DNA from: Saposhnikovia divaricata
Taxonomy: Eukaryota > Streptophyta > Magnoliopsida > Apiales > Apiaceae
Direction of reading: 5' to 3'
Assembly (NCBI GenBank): GCA_036435485.1
Contig: CM071597.1
Coordinates: 176,062,147 to 176,126,146, forward strand
DNA length: 64,000 nucleotides
The notes under the pieces were generated by a model. The model worked only from the letters and a program-made list of their open reading frames with translations, ran no database searches and was not told the origin of the DNA. The position numbers were made by a program, and so were the translations under genes. Shown here one piece after another: positions 8,708-19,840 of the stretch; position 1 is the first letter of the stretch, and the number at the start of each line of letters is the position of its first letter.

Positions 8708-11700
8708 ATGGTGGCACAAATTGGACTCCTCTCCTTCTCTTCTTCTTCGCCTTGTTTCCCAACCCATCCTTTCTCATTCACCAAGCACAACTCCTACTCT
8801 TTTCCCACCAGTAAGTTCTTTTTCATTTTCTTTTAAAAAGTTTAATTCTTTATTATTACAACCCCTTTATAATCTTAATTCAAAGTTGAGTAATTTAGGG
8901 TCTGTTGAGTTATAATCCAGCTCTCAAGGGAATGCACATTATATTTCATGTGGTGATGATATCCATTCTTGTTTTTGTAACTTTTAAGCAGTATTAAATT
9001 ATTATTTTATCACATTATATTGAGCAGTTTATAGTAATCTTGATAGTTGTATGAGCTCTTTTAAAATTAAGCTAATGCAATTACATAAATGAATGACCTT
9101 TTCTGATGCTAATTGTTTCTGTTTCGTTCTCGTAATTATATTTTGATTGTATGTTCTGGAGTATTACCTATGACTTATCAGCATTTCTGGACATATAACA
9201 AGAATAAAGCACCCCATTACAAATTTGACTGTTTTTTTAAACTTATGTTGCATTTAGTTACATGTCTTTCGTTATATGGTACAGTGGCTGTGTGATTTTT
9301 GAGCCAAAAGATTTGGCTTCTTGACGAAAGAGCAATTTCACAAGGTTGTCATGCCAGTGGTTCTTTTTTGACTTTGTTGTTTTCATATTGAGTTTTGCTT
9401 ATTCTACAGTGGCAGCACTCAGTGATGATCCTATCCGGGAATGGATATTATCAGAGGGAAAAGCTACCCATATCACAAGAATAAGTCCAATAGGGGGTGG
9501 TTGTATCAATTTTGCAAATCGATATGACACTGATGCTGGCTCATTTTTTGTCAAAACAAACAGGTAGTTGTGTTTTGTTCACAATTGTACAGTTCCTCTT
9601 ACATGTAATTAGTTACGAGTTTGATTTGTGCTTAAAACTGTCCATTTTTAAGTTTTTATAAAGGCGTTGTACTGCAACAAAGGATCTAAATTTTTTTTCA
9701 ACACACAATTCGCAAAATTATGAACTTTTTATGATTGGCTAAAAGTTAACAGCAGACAATCTTTTCTTTGGCTACTTGTGAGCTTGACGAGCACTTAGCT
9801 TCTTTTAATGCCTGAACGCTAGGAGTATTGGGCCATCCATGTTTGAGGGCGAGGCTTTGGGTCTAAGTGCCATGTATGAAACAAGATCAATACGTGTCCC
9901 TAGGCCATTTAAGGTGATCTCTGAACTTGTTGATTTTGCTAAATACAAGTGTCAGACTTTGGTGCACTTTTAGATATGACAGATGAAGCTTAGCAAAGAT
10001 TATATATGCAGTTTGGAGTCCTACCTACAGGTGGTTCATATATTATTATGGAATACATTGAATTTGGTTCATCAAGAGGTGATCAGGTGAGCAATTGAAG
10101 TCATTTGTTTGAGTTAATATTATGGTCATCAATTCTTTTTTTAGAATATAACATAAAGATCCAGTTGGGGCCTTCCTCTAACGCCTTAAGGTTTTAGAGG
10201 GACTGGTTATTGAAAATGGTATCAAAGCTCTGGTCGGCGGGTCTCAAGTTTGACTCCCTGCCACCCCCATTATTTTTCACAATTTATTATGGACACGAAG
10301 GCAAGTTATGCCCCAAAGATGGGCGCCCGTGATCCACTTTTATCTGACCATTTACTACTGGTTAGTCTTTATTAGGAAAGAAGCTTGCTGAAATGCACAA
10401 AGCGGCAAAATCTGGAAAGGGTTTTGGTTTTCATGTTAATAATACAATTGGAAGGTACATATCTATTTAGCAGATCTGACTATTATCCTCATGTTTCTCT
10501 CCGTTTCTCTACACACACTCTTGCTGGTTAGAGAGAGAGAGAGAGAGAATGCACACACTGCGAGTTTATCGAGTTGCGTCTAAAATAGTTCTCTACCATT
10601 TATCTTAATAATGAGTTACTGAACTTATTTCATTTTGTAGTACCCCGCAGAGTAACACGTGGACATCAGATTGGATACAGTTTTATGCAGAGCATAGATT
10701 GGGTTGCCAACTGACATTGGCTCGAGAGCGGTTTGGCGATTCAACTATTTATGAGAAAGGTTGAGCTGTGGTTTAGCTTTTGTTTTAAGTGTCATGGCAT
10801 CCTCCAAATTCTAAATTCTAAACAGTCCAATCTTAGTACCAATTTATGTGACTAGTGAAATAGAACTCCAGAGTTTAATTAGTTTGCTAAATGCTAATGA
10901 CTTACTTGAATATGTATATTACATCAATTTTAATACTTAAAATGCGTGTTTTAACATCTGTTATATATTTTTATATGCCTATATGGGCCTTAATAATTAA
11001 TAGTTCGGTAGTTGTGATGTGTTTTTCCTTATTTGGTTGCCATATGTAACAGGACAACGGCTTGTGAATAATATTGGATCTCTCTTCGAAAATGTTGTAA
11101 TAGAGCCATGCTTGTTGCATGGAGACTTATGGAGTGGAAACATTTGCTCTGACAAGAGTGGGCAGCCCGTGATACTAGACCCAGCATGTTACTGTAAGTT
11201 GATATAATTTTGGTAGATTTTTTCTTGTATATATCTAGTTTAGTTAGTACTATTCGTGGATCTAACATAGCATACTATGAAACAAGAAGGGACTATATAT
11301 ATAGTCCCAAAATGACTATTACCTGAATAAAAGTAAAAAACTTGGTTGCTTCTGCCAGATGTAGTTATTTCGGATACACTAAATTTCCTTGGCAGTTGCA
11401 AACAACAGTTTGGTGATAATAGTAAAGATTCTAATTTTTGTGGTGGTAACAACTTATTCCTGGATTATGGAGATTGTTTTTGGATATTTTTACTTTATAA
11501 TATGATTTCTATATGAAGTCTAAGAATTCCCCTTCATTGTGGAGAAACTCTAGGGTTCTTATCTATGACCGGAAAATTGACTATCATTACAAACGCGTTG
11601 TTAATCTTAAAATCATTTCAGTAGTTGGGAGGAGTAGCATATTCGAAAGATACATTTCTTAGTTTCTATGATTTTACTTCTCTTGTTGCTATACATATAT

Positions 11701-12943
11701 ATAACTGGAGCAACGTTCAATTATTCAAAGGCCTCCTTCAAGTGCACTTCCTTGTTAACCAAATATAACAAATGAAAACTGAAAAGGAAAAATATAGTGG
11801 TATTGTAAAATTGTTATTGTTTTAGATGGACACAATGAGGCCGAATTTGGAATGTCATGGTGTGCTGGATTTGGAGGATCTTTTTACAGTGCATACTTTG
11901 AGGTAACATCCAATATCCAGCTCATTTTATTTTAACTATTGTAATATGTAAGAATTATGTCTTTGGAATACATGGTCTGTTAAGACGAAAGAGATCAGGT
12001 TCTGGCATATCAAGTAAGCTTAAACATAAACAAGTAGGTGATAACATTTAGCATATCAAGTAAGCTTAAACATAAACAAAATTTGTGCATACATTTTTGC
12101 GAGACGTAACATTTAGCATATCAAGTAAGCTTAAACATAAACAAAATTTGTGCATACATTTTAGTGAGACAATGCGATTTGTTCAGATGGACTAAGTTAC
12201 TCAGGTTCGACTCCCCACCACCCCCCCCCCAATATTCTCATTATTTATTATGGACACGAAAGGCAAATTATGCCCCAAAGTTGGGCGCCCGTGATCCACT
12301 CTTCGACCAATAAATGGTCTTTCGAGTGAGGGGGAGTGTTAGAATATAATATAGGATCTAGTTGGGCCTTCCTTCCCCAACTGGACCTTATATTATATTC
12401 CAACAAGATGCTCAGAGGACATAGTCTGAAACTGAAAAAATGTTATAATGACACCACATTTTTTGTTTAAATTTCCAAATGGGTAGGCTTGATGTGCCAA
12501 AGCAATTAGGATCGGTTTGAAACAATTCATAGATGGACTTGATTAGCTAAACTTAATCTTGTTTAGTAAGAGTGCTTATGTTCTTTCTCTTAAGATTCTT
12601 CTTATGTAATATTTAGTTGAGCCAAACTTGTCTGAATACATACCATACGGCGTGAACACTTGTGGGCATCAGATTAAGTTCTCAGAGGTTGTATAGCTAT
12701 TAATTTAATTGTATACAATGCTTTTGCATCAAATATTCAAAGTTTATGCTGTTATTTCTATCACCTTAGATTCTCTCTGTCTATGCCTTTTTTTAGGTAA
12801 TGCCCAAACAACCAGGCTTTGAGAAGAGAAGAGATCTGTACATGTTGTATCATTATTTGAACCATTACAATCTCTTTGGTTCTGGCTATCGATCATCTGC
12901 CATGTCAATAATTGATGATTACCTACGGATGTTAAATGCTTAG
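8708..12943 (+). CDS. FN3K: fructosamine/ribulosamine-3-kinase, chloroplast type (331 aa, nine exons)
   Basis: Phosphorylates ketosamine sugars attached to protein lysines so that they fall off, a deglycation repair step. Exons: 8708-8810, 9410-9563, 9823-9913, 10012-10086, 10366-10454, 10641-10759, 11053-11193, 11826-11902, 12797-12943; all introns are GT-AG and phases join to one 331-aa frame ending in TAG. Residues 1 to about 35 are Ser/Pro/Phe-rich like a plastid transit peptide. The kinase core shows P-loop GGGCIN (C66), ATP lysine K83 (FFVKTNR), EGEALGL, catalytic HGDLWSGN (D235) and metal-binding VILDPACY (D253). Length fits the plant family (about 326 aa in Arabidopsis). The exon 5 acceptor was placed at 10365 because only this one keeps the SLLGKKLAEMH frame. 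Introns 4 and 8 hold TRIM-like fragments. Confidence 0.93.
10141..10340 (+). mobile_element. TRIM-like element, 5' part, in intron 4 of the kinase gene
   Basis: Begins with a tiny LTR-like block (TTAGAATATAACATAAAGATCC), followed at about 10218 by TGGTATCAAAGC, a primer site for initiator tRNA-Met. The interior ends at GGGCGCCCGTGATCCACT. The polypurine tract and second LTR are missing. About 100 bp of interior is shared with the fragment in intron 8. Confidence 0.65.
12004..12170 (+). repeat. three tandem copies of a 55-65 bp unit in intron 8
   Basis: The string GCATATCAAGTAAGCTTAAA occurs three times, followed by CATAAACAA; the last two copies also share the next 35 bp. It directly precedes the TRIM-like fragment. 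Confidence 0.85.
12203..12405 (+). mobile_element. TRIM-like element, 3' part, in intron 8 of the kinase gene
   Basis: Carries the same interior as the intron 4 copy (TATGCCCCAAAGTTGGGCGCC), then a polypurine tract GAGTGAGGGGGAG and a 69-bp terminal block (12337-12405). That block runs from TGTTAGAATATAATAT to ATATTATATTCCAACA and is nearly a perfect inverted repeat of itself. The 5' half is missing. Confidence 0.65.
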
Positions 12944-13403
12944 ACAATTGACATGTTCATAAATACCCAAAATCCATAGCAGGTCAGTGCTGAACCTGCA
13001 GACTTTACACAGTTTTATTTTAATATGTTTTTGAATCCTGAAACTAAGCGTGATAGCTAACTTACCAGCTCAGCTAAATCTCTTTTAAATGTTTATGTTA
13101 AGGTCTCTTGTTTTATGTCTTGACAGAATGTTTAAATTGAAGTCATGTACTATATTCATGTTTATTGAGTTTTATTATTTTTATTAGATAAGAATTCTAT
13201 GATTATCATATATATAATGATGGAAATCTTTTAAAAAATGTTATATGTGGCTTAGCAAAAAGAAAAATTGATGTGTTAAATATTTGAATTTATCAAAAGT
13301 TATTTACTGAGATTTAATGAGAAGTTCTGAATTAGGTCTAGAGATTGGAAATGCATTAATCAAGCAAAGTGGGGGTATCAGATCAATTGAATTTAATATT
13401 ATC
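12944..13403. other. 3' flank of the kinase gene
   Basis: Should hold the 3' untranslated region and poly(A) site; no strong AATAAA context stands out. Otherwise AT-rich, with no coding signal. Confidence 0.4.
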
Positions 13404-13547
13404 TGTTAGAATATAATATAAGATCCATATAAGGCCTCCCTCCTGAATCCTCTACCAGCATGAACTCTGATATCAAGTAACCAGTCCATCTCAAACCTTA
13501 AGGTGTTAGAGGAAGGCCTTATATGGATCTTTTATTATATTCTGACA
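13404..13547 (-). mobile_element. 144-bp palindromic-ended TRIM relative with 5-bp target duplication
   Basis: Ends are TGTTAGAATATAATAT and ATTATATTCTGACA, forming long inverted ends. The flanks carry a perfect TTATC duplication (13399-13403, 13548-13552). On the minus strand a primer-site-like TGATATCAGAGT follows about 72 bp of LTR-like sequence that matches the intron 4 element. A 5-bp duplication and TG...CA ends point to retroviral-type integration even though the element is tiny. Confidence 0.65.
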
Positions 13548-15694
13548 TTATCTTATATAATTATCATTATTCTTTTGGGATTTTAGATTTGATTAAATTT
13601 TTTTTTTTTTGAGTTATTACATTCATTTCTTAACCATAAATATTAAACTACAACACTACTCGTTATCTTGAGCAACCTGCACTGAACCCATTATCTTCAT
13701 TGTGTTTAATATTAACTTTTCTTATATTGTGGAGATGACATGGGACATGAACTTGTCATAACAAACATTAAAGTTTCTTAGTGTCACTTTTTAGTAGACA
13801 GTCAGTTAACTTCTTTAGGTAATTCAATGTTCTCACCAATTGTAGTTGTTGACCAGCATTTGTTCGTTTCTTTTGCAGTACCAGCAGCAGCCCCAGTTTC
13901 CCTATCTTTGGCAAACAATTCCTTCAGCTCCTTGTAATTGATGATCTTTTGTGTTCTTCATTGTAGAGCATTAAGATTTGCCTTGTGCTTTGTAATATTA
14001 AAACAATAGTAAACTTTTTTCATGTTAACCAAACAAATAATCACCACCAGTATGTATGTGATCCTTGTATTATCGGTGAAACCAATCCGATGGTACCTCA
14101 CATGTATAAATTACCTCAAATGAGTTGGCAAAAGAACTTTTTAACTTTTTTAACCTCAAATGACTGCATTCCTGGGCTATCATATTAGGATATTCCATGT
14201 ATTTGCTATTTTTTTCCAAATTGCCGGGATGGTGTATAGGTCCTTGGATGTCAGGAATTGTGAGCACAATTTTAATTTATCTGGCGAAGGTCCAAGATGT
14301 AAAAGTATAAAATACAGGGTCTGTTTCTTTTTCACTTTCACCCATATTTGTGCTTCCAAGTTTTTAATAGGGACGAAAGCATATGAAAATGAATGCATAT
14401 CCAACATACTTTTGCTCCAAAACTTTCGTTCCAAATTTAGGATGAAAGTATTTACTCTCTCTTTACTTGTTTTGCTCGGTTTTTAAAACTCTGGACTAAG
14501 GTGTAGTGTTTAAACTCTTTTAGGGCTGTTTCAAAAGAATTTTCCGGTTTCCTGGAGATCTTTGGTGGTCCAAATTCCCGTGCGAGAAATGGACCAAAAT
14601 ATCACTTTTTTAAGTGATATGGTCCCAAATATCACAACTCAATTAAATGGTCCTTTTTATCACACATACACGCCGGATGAATTGACGTTTTTGTAACAAA
14701 ATTGAAACAACAACATTAGGCTTGGGTCAGACAAATCTTGATGAGTAGATGCTAACAAACCCACGTGAATTTGTAAATATGTGTGTCCAGACTTTGTTTT
14801 TCCCCTTTAAAAAAAGCAACAGGCACGCAAACTCATGTTACGTTTATTGACCAACGAAACATAAAATGAGACAACGCTGGACGACAATGCGTTCCTCACG
14901 AACTCTACTTTATCTTGCGTTTATTAGTGATAGAAAGGTCCATATTTTCAATTTGTGTTTATTTGGGCCTTATAACTTAAAATTGTGATATCAAGAGTCA
15001 ACACCCTTGCTGTGCGGGGGTGTCATGTGACTGTTTTCTTCAAACATAACGTTTGTTTTGTCATTTTTTTTTTGCTATGTACGTTTTGTCAATTTTGTTT
15101 GCATGTTTTTTGTTTGTCAGATCAATTTTATGTGTTAATTTTATATACATTGCTAATTTAGTTTTGGGGAGAAATTGCGAGAGTTCGTGGAGATGCTTAA
15201 TAAAAAAGGAAATCTTATCTATGAAATAAAAATATTTAAATTTAAAGTTTAAAAAATGAACTAGGATTTTATTATTTTTCAGTTGAAAATTAAATTATAT
15301 CTATATAATTAAATTATATTTCAAAAATTAGATCTTGAAATGAAAATAAATTTATTAAAGATATGGGTCACCCAAATAAAATGGAACACCTTTTTTGTTA
15401 GATATAAATTTAGATATAAACAAAATATATTTAGCAAAAAACGTACAAAGTGATATAAATCTTTTTAGCAAAAAAATATACAAAATCATATAATAGTTTA
15501 AACAATGTTTGCTTAAAATGACTTAATGCCTCAGTCTATGGTTCTAAAAATCCCCGATTTAGTCAATTAATTCCTGATTAATCATCTGTAAGTTAACCAA
15601 CCGATTTAATTTTTGAAATCCGATTAATCCTGTGAATTTATTTAAAACGATATGTTTAATTGTAAATTAAACTAATATATTAAATAGGGCTTAA
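13548..15694. other. intergenic DNA without recognised genes
   Basis: Contains a CAG-type splice-like site at 13879 and several short frames, none with coding character. Around 14600 a short inverted repeat (AAATATCACTTTTTTAAGTGATAT) appears in a low-complexity context. Nothing further could be identified. Confidence 0.35.
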
Positions 15695-15867
15695 TGATCC
15701 TATAGTTAACTATAGGAGAATTTTCTACAGTTAACAACTGAAATGAAATAAAGACACATCACATACTTTCCTAAATAAAAAGACACATTATTAATGCCCC
15801 TAAAAAAACATCAAATGATTTTAAAGGTTAACTTTAGGAAATTCTCCTAAAGTTAATTGTAGGAACA
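15695..15867. mobile_element. short MITE, copy 1
   Basis: Inverted ends GATCCTATAGTTAACTATAG and AGTTAATTGTAGGAAC, with GTTAACTTTAGGAAATTCTCC inside. A second copy with the same ends lies at 56082-56257. About 175 bp, non-coding; the superfamily was not determined. Confidence 0.6.
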
Positions 15868-15882
15868 TTTTTCTCTATTAAA

Positions 15883-17323
15883 TCTATACTATTATATAAA
15901 AGTCGAAACATTAAAAGTTTTGGTACTTGCTTTTTAGTATCCGTTTTTTGGTACTTCGTGAATTTACTTATTTACCCTTCATTATAAAGAAAAATAAATA
16001 TACCTAAAATAAATAATAACATAATATAATTAATGGTAATTAGTAATAATAACATAATATAATTAATGGTAATTAGTCGATTGCCCTTTTCACATCTACT
16101 TCTAGTTGAATATATTACCTTTTATAAACAACCTAAAAATATCAATTGTATCATATCTTTTGATCATTAATATTTCCTTTCGAATTAAAACATGTTACCT
16201 TTTTAATTTAAAACAAATCTTACATTCATTAATATATATCCGTAATTAGTCGATTGCCATTTTTACATTTACTTTTAGTTGAAAATATTACCTTTTATAA
16301 ACACCTAAAAACATCAATCGTATCATATATCATTAGTATTTTCTTTCGAATTAAAATATACATTTTTACTTTGAAACAAATCTTACAATCATTAATATAT
16401 ACCCGAAAATATCACAACATAATTTTCAAGAAAAATATAACACCTAAAATAAATAATAACATAATATAATTAATGGTAATTAGTCGATTAACATAATAAA
16501 ATTAATGATAATTAGTCGATTACCATTTTCACATTAACATAATAAAATTAATGGTAATTTGTCGATTGCTACCTTTTGTAAACATCTAAAAACATTAATC
16601 GTATCATATCTTTCATCATTAATATTTTTTTTCGAATTAAAACATGCTACCTTTTTAATTTAAAACAACTTTTTTTCACATTAACATAATAAAGTTAATA
16701 GTAATTAGTCGATTGCCTTTTTCACATTTACTTTATTTGAAGATATTACCTGTTATAAACACCTAAAAACATGAGTATATCTTTCGATCATTAATATTTC
16801 CTTTCGAATTAAAACACGTTACCTTTTTAATTTAAAACAAATTTTACAATCATTAATATATACCCGAAATATCATACCATAAATTTCAAGAAAAATATAA
16901 CACCTAAAATAAATAATAACATAATATAATTAATGGTAATTAATCGATAGACTTTTTCACATTACTTTTAGTTGAAGATATTACATTTTATAAACATCTA
17001 AAAAGATCAATCGTATCATATCTTTCAATCATTAGTATTTCCTTTCTAATTAAAACACGTAACCTTTTAATTTAATAATTAATATATACCTAAAATAATT
17101 ACACTATATTTTTCAATTATTAATAAAATATATTAAAAATCGTATACGTTATTTATAATAAAGAAACATCAGTATAATCCGTAAACATAAGTATATTAAA
17201 TTATATCAAATTAAAATTAAAAAATTATTAAAAATAATTATTATTTAAAAACCTAATTGTAATATTAAATAAAATTTATAGCATAATGCAAGAAACCCGT
17301 GCATTGCACGAATTATAAGCTAA
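15883..17323 (+). mobile_element. non-autonomous Helitron 1
   Basis: Starts with TCTATACTATTATATAAAAG after an A. It ends with a CCGTGCATTGCACG hairpin, a 10-base spacer and CTAA. These are the TC...CTRR termini of plant Helitrons, which move by rolling-circle replication. The interior is a diverged tandem array of roughly 150-240 bp units containing TAATGGTAATTAGTCGATTG. No Rep/helicase is encoded. Confidence 0.85.
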
Positions 17324-19599
17324 TCTATACTATTATATAAAAGCCGAAACATTAAAAGTTTGGTTGGTTGGTTGGTTGGTCGGTCGGTCGGTACGGTACC
17401 CGTTGATTTTACTTATTTACCCTTACTCAATATTAACTAATCAATTTTAGTTGGTTGGTTGGTTGGTCGGTCGGTACGGTACCCGTTGATTTTACTTATT
17501 TACCCTTACTCAATTACAGATCTATTAACTAATCAATTTCTTTTTCAGGTTACACATATTATCTTTTCTATTTTTTAAAAATTAAATAATTTCCTTTTCC
17601 AGATAAAATACAATATTTTTATATTTTATCAAACTAAAATTTCTCCTTTATTAATCAATTTCCTTTTTCAGGTTAAACATATTATCTTCTCTATTTTTCA
17701 ATACCTAAATAATTTCTTTTTTCAGGTAAAATATAATATCTTTTACATTTTATCTAACTAAAATTACTCCTTTTTAAAAACACTACAAGCACAGGTTAAA
17801 CATATTACGTTCTCTATTTTTCAATAATTAAATAATTTCTTTTTTCAGGTAAAATAGATTATCTTTTACATTTTATCTAACTAAAATTTCTCCTTTTTAA
17901 AAACACTACAAGAAATTTTGTTTAATAAAATAACATAATTATATTATAATTACTATTAACTAATCAATTACCTTTTTCAATCAAAACACATTACCTTTTC
18001 TTTTTTCTCTAACTAAAATCTCTTTTTTTCCAATTATATCATGGAGGTTACCTTTTTCAACCAAAATACGTTACCTTTTTTATGGTACCCGTTGATTTTA
18101 CTTATTTACCCTTACTCAATTACAGATCTACTAACTAATCGATTTCCTTTTTCAGGTTACACATATTATCTTTCTATTTTTTAAGAATTAAATAATTTCC
18201 TTTTTCAGGTAAAATACAATATCTTTATATTTTATCTAACTAAAATTTCTCCTTTATTAATCAATTTCCTTTTTCAGGTTAAATATATTACCTTCTCTAT
18301 TTTTCAATAACTAAATAATTTCTTTTTTCAGGTAAAATAGAATATCTTTTACATTTTATCTAACTAAAATTTCTCCTTTTTAAAAACACTACAAGCACAG
18401 GTTAAACATATTACGCTCTCTATTTTTCAATAACTAAATAATTTCTTTTTTCAGGTAAAATAGAATATCTTTTACATTTATCTAACTAAAATTTCTCCTT
18501 TTTAAAAACAATACAAGCAATTTTGTTTAATAAAATAACATAATTATATTATAATTACTATTAACTAATCAATTATTTCAGTCAAAACACATTACCTATT
18601 CTCTAACTAAAATATCTCTTTTTCCAATTATATCATGGAGGTTACCTTTTTCAGCCAAAATACGTTACCTTTTTTCTTTTCTCTTACTAAAACCTCCTTT
18701 TTTCCAATTATATCACGGGCGTTTCTACTAATGAAAATAAAATAATAATATTATAACACTAATAATTAACCGATTAACTTTTCAGCTAAAATATATCATC
18801 TTTTCTATTTTTTCTAATTAAATTCCTTTTTTTTTCTAGAAATATAACAGGCAATATTAATTTCTCATTTTCTAAAAATTATGAACAATTTTATTTAGTA
18901 AAATAACATAATTAAATTATAATTACTATAAATTAATCAATTACATTATTCATGTAAATCATGTCATCTTCACGTTACCTTTCTATTTTATCTAACTAAA
19001 ATCTCTACCTTTTCCAATTATATCACGGGCGGTTCTATTTAACAAACTAAAATAATAATATTATAATATTATTAATTAACTTTACCTTTTCAGCTAAAAC
19101 GTATCATCTTTTCTATATTTTCTAACTAAAATCCCTCTTTTAATAGAAATATCATAGACAATATTAATTTTTCATTTTCTAAAAATATTATGAGCAATTG
19201 TATTTAGTAAAATAACGTAATTAAATTATAATTACTATAAACTAATCAATTACCTTTTTCACCTAGAACATATTACCTTTTTAATTTTTCTCTAACTAAA
19301 TTCTCTATTTTTCTAATCCTATCACGGACATTCTATTTAAAAAAATGAAGTGATAATTTTATAATTACTAATAATTAATCGATTACTCTTTTTAACTAAA
19401 ACCTATCATCTTTTCTATATTTTCTAACTAAAATCCCTCCTTTTCTAGAAATATCACGGATAACAATTATATAATTATTATCAAATCATCTCATCTAAAA
19501 ATGTAAGTCTCCAGAATTCATGTTTTAAAAAAATAATTTAAATTAATAAATTTTTTATAAAATATTAAAAAATCGTGCATCGCACAAATTTTAGGCTAG
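17324..19599 (+). mobile_element. non-autonomous Helitron 2, joined directly to Helitron 1
   Basis: Begins TCTATACTATTATATAAAAG immediately after the terminal CTAA of Helitron 1. It ends with a CGTGCATCGCAC stem, a spacer and CTAG, followed by T. The interior holds GGTT/GGTC/GGTACC simple repeats and a 606-bp tandem duplication whose units start at 17478 and 18084. Coding capacity is absent. Confidence 0.85.
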
Positions 19600-19840
19600 T
19601 ATTATTATAATATCCGAATAATTATACTTAATCTCTCCAGTTAATCTCCGATTATCCCATATATCACACGTCCATTTATCAAATTCACGAGATTTTCAAT
19701 ACTTAATTTAATTGTAAAAATATAACTCCTATAGCAAGGCAAGAAGACACAAACATAACGGCACAAAATCCTACGTTTATTGGTCTTGCCGTCTTGGTCT
19801 CCAACAAATTGCGAAAACCCCATTACTGGTGAATTACAAA
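19600..19840 (+). promoter_or_regulatory. short upstream region of GEN1
   Basis: Only about 240 bp separate the Helitron 2 end from the GEN1 start codon, so the GEN1 5' UTR and core promoter must lie here or inside the Helitron. No certain TATA box was picked out. Confidence 0.4.

Noticed and set aside
10371..10380. ATTAG acceptor for kinase exon 5
   Set aside because: It would break the frame; the acceptor five codons upstream gives SLLGKKLAEMH as in the family.
19829..19840. Upstream GTG start for GEN1
   Set aside because: The ATG at 19841 gives the conserved MGV start that the nuclease fold needs at its N-terminus.
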